The notes beneath the pieces were generated by a model that was not told where the DNA came from, did not search any database, and saw only the letters and a list, made by a program, of their open reading frames with translations. This document shows, piece by piece, positions 58,384-64,000 of a stretch of 64,000 nt of DNA. The position numbers and the translations under genes are program-made. Position 1 is the first letter of the stretch. Each line of letters begins with the position of its first letter. Location of the stretch: assembly GCA_021807675.1 (NCBI GenBank), contig JAKBCR010000001.1:1-64000 (forward strand), written 5' to 3'. The stretch comes from Pseudomonadota bacterium. GTDB lineage: Bacteria > Pseudomonadota > Gammaproteobacteria > Steroidobacterales > Steroidobacteraceae.

Positions 58384-59283
58384 TTACTTACCGTCCATCC
58401 AGGCGCCGATCAGGCGGTGGGAGATCGAGTGCGCGGGCGGCAGGACGATTGCACCGGCCTGGATCTCCTCGCGCGAGAACCAGCGGGCGTCCTCGAGCTC
58501 GCCGTGACCCCGGGCGGGGCTGCCCGCCGGGGCCCGGGCGCTGAAGCCAATCATGATGGAGGCCGGGAAGGGCCAGGGCTGGGAGGAATCGTAGCGGGTG
58601 CCGATGACCGGCACGCCGGTCTCCTCCATGACCTCGCGAGCGACGGCATCTTCCAGGCTCTCGCCCGGCTCCACGAAACCGGCGATGGTCGAGTAGCGTC
58701 CCGGCGGCCACATCGCCTGCCGGCCGAGGAGGGCGCGCTCCCCATCGGTGACCAGCACGATGATGGCGGGGTCCAGCCGGGGGAAGAACTCCTGGGCGCA
58801 GCCCTCTCTGGAGCAGCGCATGCAGTGGCCCGCACGCTCGGGAACCGTCGGGGCCCCGCACGCCCCACAGTACCGCTGGCGCGCTCGCCAGATCGAGAGC
58901 GCCCGGGCATAGGCAAGGAGGCCGGCCTCCTCGCCGGCAAGAAGCGGCGAGAGTGGACGCAGCTCTTCGAAGGAGGCATTTCGGGGCAACTCCAGCGGCG
59001 GCTCGTCCCCGACGTCCACCAGAACGCAGCGCCGCTCCCGGAACCAGCCCAGGAGGATCAAGCGACTCGGCTCGACGGAGGCGAGGGTCTCGCCTTGCTC
59101 CCCGTCGAGAAAGGCGATGCGCGGCTCCGGCCGGGTGTAGACCAGCTGATGGGTGCCGCTGCCCAAGAGGTAGAGCGTCTGCGGATCCTCGAGCGCCGCT
59201 TGCGCCCAGCCGGCGTCCTCGCGCTCCTCGGCACGACGATCGATGTAAGGTCCTGCGAAGAAATTCGGTCGATCCGGGTCCAT
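58384..59283 (-). CDS. nudC: NAD(+) diphosphatase (Nudix)
   Basis: YCGACGAPTVPERAGHCMRCSREGCAQEFFPRLDPAIIVLVTDG, GFVEPGESLEDAVAREVMEETGV; start 59283. Confidence 0.94.
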   Translation of the reverse strand: MDPDRPNFFAGPYIDRRAEEREDAGWAQAALEDPQTLYLLGSGTHQLVYTRPEPRIAFLDGEQGETLASVEPSRLILLGWFRERRCVLVDVGDEPPLELPRNASFEELRPLSPLLAGEEAGLLAYARALSIWRARQRYCGACGAPTVPERAGHCMRCSREGCAQEFFPRLDPAIIVLVTDGERALLGRQAMWPPGRYSTIAGFVEPGESLEDAVAREVMEETGVPVIGTRYDSSQPWPFPASIMIGFSARAPAGSPARGHGELEDARWFSREEIQAGAIVLPPAHSISHRLIGAWMDGK

Positions 59284-59406
59284 GGCCCGATTGTAGTATG
59301 TATGGCGCCGGATCCGGGCGTCCGCTGCCCGGTCCGGCGCGCATCGAGCCCACGCCATGCCCGCCCTCGGGGCGGCGAGGCATGTCCGCGGGTGCGAGCT
59401 CGTCGC

Positions 59407-59958
59407 TCAGCCGCGCTGCGCGGCGACGGAGCAGTGGTGGCAACGCTTCTCCCGGACGGGGAACCGCTCGACGACGATGATGCCCCCGCATTCGCAGCAT
59501 CTACCGAGGCGAAGCTGGTCGCCGCGCGCCAGGCAGTTCGCCAGGAAGACCCCATACTCGAACGAGATCGCGGCCGTAGGGACCATGATGGTGTAGGTCT
59601 CGAACGCGGTGCAGAGCGAGTCGCCCCGGGCGATGTCCGGGAGGGCGGCGGCGGCGGCGGGCGAGGGCTCCGCCGGCACCAGCCCCCCTAGAGCGAAAAA
59701 GCTCGCCAGAACGGCGGTTTCCTGTTGGATCCTCAGCGATCGCGTGAAGTAGGCGGCCTGGTGGGGCGACTTGCCGCGATGGCGCGGCACATAACAGGCG
59801 GCGCGGCCCAGGTAGGACCGGTAGAGCTTGCGGATGCGGTCGTCGCTGAGCCCCGTCCAGACGCGGATCGTCTGGGTACGCGCCTCATGTGTCAGGAAAC
59901 GCAACGCCAGATCCAGGCGCTGCCGATCGCGGTCATAGCGGTCTTCCGAGATGCGCAT
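59407..59958 (-). CDS. FlhC-like transcriptional regulator (orphan)
   Basis: LALRFLTHEARTQTIRVWTGLSDDRIRKLYRSYLG; C-terminal zinc-site pattern CCECGG...CHHC; FlhC-like layout. Confidence 0.65.
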   Translation of the reverse strand: MRISEDRYDRDRQRLDLALRFLTHEARTQTIRVWTGLSDDRIRKLYRSYLGRAACYVPRHRGKSPHQAAYFTRSLRIQQETAVLASFFALGGLVPAEPSPAAAAALPDIARGDSLCTAFETYTIMVPTAAISFEYGVFLANCLARGDQLRLGRCCECGGIIVVERFPVREKRCHHCSVAAQRG

Positions 59959-59988
59959 GGCTGATTTCCCCTGCTGTGTGATTTTTTG

Positions 59989-60007
59989 ACGGACGTGACC
60001 CGTCCGT
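59989..60007. promoter_or_regulatory. Dyad in divergent promoter region
   Basis: acggac-gtgaccc-gtccgt perfect inverted repeat. Confidence 0.55.
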
Positions 60008-60045
60008 ATTGTTAGGTAGTTTTCGAAAAAATACAACCCGTCTTT

Positions 60046-60067
60046 AAGTGGGTCAAAAATCCCACTT
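60046..60067. promoter_or_regulatory. Second dyad in divergent promoter region
   Basis: aagtggg-tcaaaaat-cccactt perfect inverted repeat. Confidence 0.55.
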
Positions 60068-60133
60068 TCATCCGTTGCCTCCGGCGGCCCCGCGGGTACC
60101 ATGCGGAAAGTTTCCTGGGAAGGAGTTGTCGTC

Positions 60134-60853
60134 ATGTTGCATGATGAGAAAATCGTGGGGTTGAAAGGTCGAGCCCTGAGCCGGGCCTGCTGGCTGCGGC
60201 GGGAGATGCTGGAGGGCCTGGCGGAGGTCAATCACCGTTGCCTGGGATTGCTCGCGGAGCAGGCCCTCGCCCCGGGGTCGCAGGGGCAGCCGGGTCTGCG
60301 GCAGGTGGGCGAGCTGTGGCGGGCGCTCGATGAGCGCGCCCGCTGGCAGCTGGCTGCCTGCCCGTACCTGCTGGTGGATGCCTGGTTCGGAGAGCCTCAG
60401 CGCTGGCAGTGGCTTACCGGCTCGCAGGTCGCCGATGGGCCCCGCGTCCCGCGCGCCTCATTCTTCACCGTGCCCCAGACGGTCGCGGTAGCGCGCACGG
60501 TATTCGTGTACGCCTGGTCTATGGCCGTCAACTATCCGGACGGCGCGCGGCTGGTTCTCGGAATTCACCCGCATTGCGCGAGCCTGCTCGCCGCCTGCAA
60601 CGTATCGCAAGTGCACGAGCTGGCGGAGCGCAATGCCGGATGGCTGCGGCCGCGGTGGCTCAAGCGCGTACTGCTGTGGCGGCAGATGCTGAGGGCCGCG
60701 GCGGAGGATGACGGAGTGATGCTGGAGCGCTCGCGCATGCAAGGGCTGCAAATGCTCGCGGCAGAGGCCTGGGATGCCGCTCACCACGGCCGTTCGGCCG
60801 CGTGGAGCGCCGCCTCTTCAGTGGAGCTGCAGCGAGTCGATGAGGCTCCGTAG
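60134..60853 (+). CDS. Hypothetical protein, divergent from flhC-like gene
   Basis: Open frame with upstream ggaaggag RBS (MLHDEKIVGLKGRALSRACWLRREML...); family not recognised. Confidence 0.7.
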   Translation: MLHDEKIVGLKGRALSRACWLRREMLEGLAEVNHRCLGLLAEQALAPGSQGQPGLRQVGELWRALDERARWQLAACPYLLVDAWFGEPQRWQWLTGSQVADGPRVPRASFFTVPQTVAVARTVFVYAWSMAVNYPDGARLVLGIHPHCASLLAACNVSQVHELAERNAGWLRPRWLKRVLLWRQMLRAAAEDDGVMLERSRMQGLQMLAAEAWDAAHHGRSAAWSAASSVELQRVDEAP

Positions 60854-61222
60854 CGCATCGGGTGAAACCGGCTTGACCAGATGATGGTCGATGCCTGCGC
60901 GGCGGGATCGCAGGCGATCGTCTTCCTGTCCGTAGCCGGTGATCGCGATGAGCACGGCGTCCTTGGCCTGCGGCAGCTCACGGAGCCGCTCGGCCACTTC
61001 GTAGCCGTCCATCCCTGGCAGCCCGATGTCGAGGAAAACCGCCTCGGGCTGCCATTGCTCCGCGGTCTCCAGCGCGGTCGGGCCGTCGTATGCGCATGCG
61101 ACCTCGTGGCCCCACATCTCGAGAAGCATCGACATGCTCTCGGCGGCGTCCTTGTTGTCGTCGACGACCAGCAATCGACGCTTCGGCGCTGGTCCTCCGC
61201 TCCCGTGCCGCGTGAGTGCCAT
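60818..61222 (-). CDS. Single-domain response regulator (REC only)
   Basis: RRLLVVDDNKDAAESMSMLLEMWGHEV, AVFLDIGLPGMDGYEVAERLRE, IAITGYGQEDDRLRSRRAGIDHHLVKPVS. Confidence 0.94.
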   Translation of the reverse strand: MALTRHGSGGPAPKRRLLVVDDNKDAAESMSMLLEMWGHEVACAYDGPTALETAEQWQPEAVFLDIGLPGMDGYEVAERLRELPQAKDAVLIAITGYGQEDDRLRSRRAGIDHHLVKPVSPDALRSLIDSLQLH

Positions 61223-61236
61223 AGGGTGTCCCCCTC

Positions 61237-62145
61237 TCAGTAGATATCGATTTGCCGCAGGCCGCTGGAATCGCGGATCCCACGAAACATGCCTTCGGTG
61301 CTGAATTCCGTGACCATTCGTCCGCCGCGGTCGATGGCGATGACCCCGCCGCTGCCGCCCAGCTCACGGATCCTCTGATGCAGCAATTCACATACCGCCT
61401 GCCGTAAGGGCAGACCGCGAAACTCCATGGCGGCACAGATGTGGTGGGCGGCAACCGCACGGATGAAATATTCTCCCTGCCCGGTAGCGGAGACGGCACA
61501 TACTCCATTCTTCGCGTAAGTTCCGGCCCCTATGATCGGTGAGTCGCCCACGCGACCCTGGCGCTTGCTCGTCATCCCACCCGTGGAGGTCGCGGCGGCG
61601 AGATCGCCCGCCGCATCGAGCGCGACCGCGCCAACGGTCCCTTGCGAGGAGGGAACGAGTTCCGAGATCACCCTGCCGGTGCGCTCGCTCTCGAGCTGGG
61701 CTTGTCGTTCCTCAGTGCGGAAGTAGGCATTCGGCACGAGCGCCAGCCCCTCCTCGAGCGCGAATTCCTCCGCACCCGCCCCGACCAGCAGCACGTGCCG
61801 GGATTTCTCCATCACTCGCCGCGCGAGCTCGATCGGATTGCGCACGTGCCGCACGGCCGCCACGGCGCCCGCCCGCTGCTCTCGCCCTTCCATGATGGCG
61901 GCATCGAGCTCGGCGGCCCCTTCGCGGCTGAGCGCGGCGCCCCGTCCGGCATTGAACAGCGGATCGTCCTCCAGCGTGCGGACCGCGGTGGTGACCGCAT
62001 CGAGGCTCGAGCCGCCCTTCTCGAGCGCGGCGTAACCCAGGTCGAGGGCGGCTGCGAGCCCGGCGCGGTATTGCCGCTCGCGCTGCGCCGAAAGCGTGTC
62101 TCGCGGTACCGCGCCGGCGCCGCCGTGGATCGCGATCGAGTACAT
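61237..62145 (-). CDS. Isoaspartyl peptidase/L-asparaginase (Ntn-hydrolase)
   Basis: SIAIHGGAGAVPRDTL, DPLFNAGRGAALSREGAAELDAAIMEG, GTVGAVALDAAGDLAAATSTGGMTSKRQGRVGDSPIIGAGTYA. Confidence 0.95.
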   Translation of the reverse strand: MYSIAIHGGAGAVPRDTLSAQRERQYRAGLAAALDLGYAALEKGGSSLDAVTTAVRTLEDDPLFNAGRGAALSREGAAELDAAIMEGREQRAGAVAAVRHVRNPIELARRVMEKSRHVLLVGAGAEEFALEEGLALVPNAYFRTEERQAQLESERTGRVISELVPSSQGTVGAVALDAAGDLAAATSTGGMTSKRQGRVGDSPIIGAGTYAKNGVCAVSATGQGEYFIRAVAAHHICAAMEFRGLPLRQAVCELLHQRIRELGGSGGVIAIDRGGRMVTEFSTEGMFRGIRDSSGLRQIDIY

Positions 62146-62209
62146 GGAAGAGTCCCGGAAGACGATATGATCCCAGTAGATATTACCGGTGAAAAGGGTG
62201 AAGGTTCTC

Positions 62210-64000
62210 ATGCCGCAGCGGATCCGAAGCATCCTGGTCGCCAACCGGGGCGAGATCGCCATTCGTGTCATGCGGGCTGCGAACGAGCTCGGCCTGCGAA
62301 CGGTGGCCATCTACTCGCAGGAGGACCGCTTCTCGCTCCATCGCACCAAGGCGGACGAGGCGTACCTGGTCGGGCGCGGCAAGGGGCCCGTCGAGGCGTA
62401 CCTCGACATCGAGGACATCCTGCGCATCGCGCACGAGGCCCGGGTGGATGCCATTCATCCCGGGTACGGGTTCCTCTCCGAGAACCCGCAGTTCGCGCAG
62501 GGCTGCCTGGCTGCCGGAATCCTCTTCGTCGGGCCGAGGCCCGAGACCATGCGCACGCTCGGCAACAAGGTGGCGGCGCGCAATCTCGCCAGCGCCGCCG
62601 GGGTGCCGGTGATGCCTGCGACTGCACCGCTGCCTGAGAGTCTGGAAGAGTGCTTGCGGCGTGCGCACGAGATCGGCTACCCGGTGATGCTCAAGGCGAG
62701 TTGGGGAGGCGGCGGGCGGGGGATGCGAGTCGTCGAGAGCGACGCGCAGCTCTCGGAGCTGCTGCCCGTAGCGCGCCGGGAAGCGAAGGCGGCGTTCGGG
62801 AACGATGAGGTCTATCTCGAGAAGCTCGTGCTTCGCGCGCGGCACGTGGAGGTACAGATCCTGGGTGATGCGCATGGCGGGCTGGTGCATCTTTATGAGC
62901 GCGACTGCACGGTGCAGCGGCGCAACCAGAAGGTGGTGGAGCGCGCGCCCGCGGTGTTTTTGAGCGATGGGCAGCGGGCGCAGCTTTGCGAGGCGGCGCT
63001 TGCCATCGGCCGGGCCGCCAATTACCTCAATGCCGGCACGGTGGAGTTCCTGCAGGACGCCGATTCCGGCAAGTTCTATTTCATCGAGGTCAACCCGCGC
63101 ATCCAGGTCGAGCACACGGTCACCGAGTGCGCGACCGGGATCGACATCGTGAAGGCGCAGATCCACATCGCCGAGGGCGCCCGGCTCGGCACGGCCGAAA
63201 GCGGCGTGCCGCCGCAGGGAGAGATCCGGATCGGGGCGCACGCACTGCAGTGCCGCGTGACCACCGAAGACCCGGAAAACAACTTCATTCCCGATTACGG
63301 CAAGATCACGGCCTACCGCAGCCCCGCAGGGTTCGGCGTGCGCCTGGATGCCGGCACCGCGTATACCGGGGCGATCATCACCCGATCCTATGATTCCCTG
63401 CTGGTGAAGGTCACCGTCTGGGCTCCGACCGCGGAGGAGTCCATCGCCCGCATGCACCGGGCGCTGTGGGAGTTTCGCATCCGCGGGGTGGTCACCAACC
63501 TGCGCTTTCTCGATCAGGTCATCACCCACCCGCGGTTTGCGCAGGGCGAGTACACCACCCGCTTCATCGATGAGACCCCCGAGCTCTTCCGCTGGCCGCG
63601 CAAGCGCGACCGGGCCACGCGTATCCTCACCTACATCGGCGAGACGATCGTCAATGGCAACCCGGAGACCCGCGGCCGCCCGCGCCCGGTGAGACTCGAG
63701 ACGCCGAAGCTCCCGCAGGTGGCGCTCAGCGATCCGCCGCCCGGTACCCGGCAGAAGCTCAAGGAGCTGGGGCCCGAGCGCTTCGCGCAATGGATGCTGG
63801 CGCAGGAGCGGGTGCTGCTCACGGACACGACCTTGCGTGATGCGCACCAGTCGCTGCTCGCGACGCGCATGCGCACCATCGACATGACCGCCATCGCGCC
63901 TTACTACGCGAGCCTCGCGCCTGAGCTCTTCTCGCTCGAGTGCTGGGGCGGGGCGACCTTCGATGTGGCCATGCGGTTTTTGAAGGAAGACCCCTGGCAC
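62210..64000 (+). CDS. pyc: Pyruvate carboxylase, 3' end truncated by window
   Basis: [29 protein letters not shown]..., [30 protein letters not shown], then carboxyltransferase start [21 protein letters not shown]; absent from ORF track because it has no stop in window. Confidence 0.96.
   Translation, partial: MPQRIRSILVANRGEIAIRVMRAANELGLRTVAIYSQEDRFSLHRTKADEAYLVGRGKGPVEAYLDIEDILRIAHEARVDAIHPGYGFLSENPQFAQGCLAAGILFVGPRPETMRTLGNKVAARNLASAAGVPVMPATAPLPESLEECLRRAHEIGYPVMLKASWGGGGRGMRVVESDAQLSELLPVARREAKAAFGNDEVYLEKLVLRARHVEVQILGDAHGGLVHLYERDCTVQRRNQKVVERAPAVFLSDGQRAQLCEAALAIGRAANYLNAGTVEFLQDADSGKFYFIEVNPRIQVEHTVTECATGIDIVKAQIHIAEGARLGTAESGVPPQGEIRIGAHALQCRVTTEDPENNFIPDYGKITAYRSPAGFGVRLDAGTAYTGAIITRSYDSLLVKVTVWAPTAEESIARMHRALWEFRIRGVVTNLRFLDQVITHPRFAQGEYTTRFIDETPELFRWPRKRDRATRILTYIGETIVNGNPETRGRPRPVRLETPKLPQVALSDPPPGTRQKLKELGPERFAQWMLAQERVLLTDTTLRDAHQSLLATRMRTIDMTAIAPYYASLAPELFSLECWGGATFDVAMRFLKEDPWH

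Noticed and set aside
62183-64000. 605-aa minus-strand ORF
   Set aside because: Antisense to pyruvate carboxylase, whose plus-strand frame has clear domain motifs; long antisense frames are expected in GC-rich DNA.

Overview
GC-rich 64 kb window, probably a gammaproteobacterial chromosome (judged from gene content only). It is dense with housekeeping genes: trpFBA; ubiE-ubiJ-ubiB and ubiK; a KorABC-type 2-oxoacid oxidoreductase; rpsTHX; ppa; GH15; tRNA-Arg(CCG); comM/yifB; amtB; algZR-like; dapF-DUF484-xerC-hslVU; dsbA-like; cytochrome c4; engB; recQ; a DUF1501/DUF1800 pair; polA; cytochrome b561 plus c'; an eight-gene arginine operon; tamAB; nudC; an orphan FlhC-like regulator; asparaginase; and the 5' part of pyruvate carboxylase. 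I found no prophage, IS element, CRISPR array or canonical defence island. The two most interesting signals are: (1) three families of dispersed, hairpin-rich intergenic repeats, 12 copies in total. Two families (R2, R3) show compensatory base changes in their stems, which suggests selected structure, and several copies supply the 3' coding ends of neighbouring genes. (2) The arginine operon argR-argG-[BioD/DUF1611-like P-loop protein]-argC-argD-argF'-argB-argH. It encodes an acyl-ornithine-type transcarbamylase, has no recognisable argA/argJ, and contains an uncharacterised P-loop protein translationally coupled to argC. All family assignments come from reading the translations; no database search was run.
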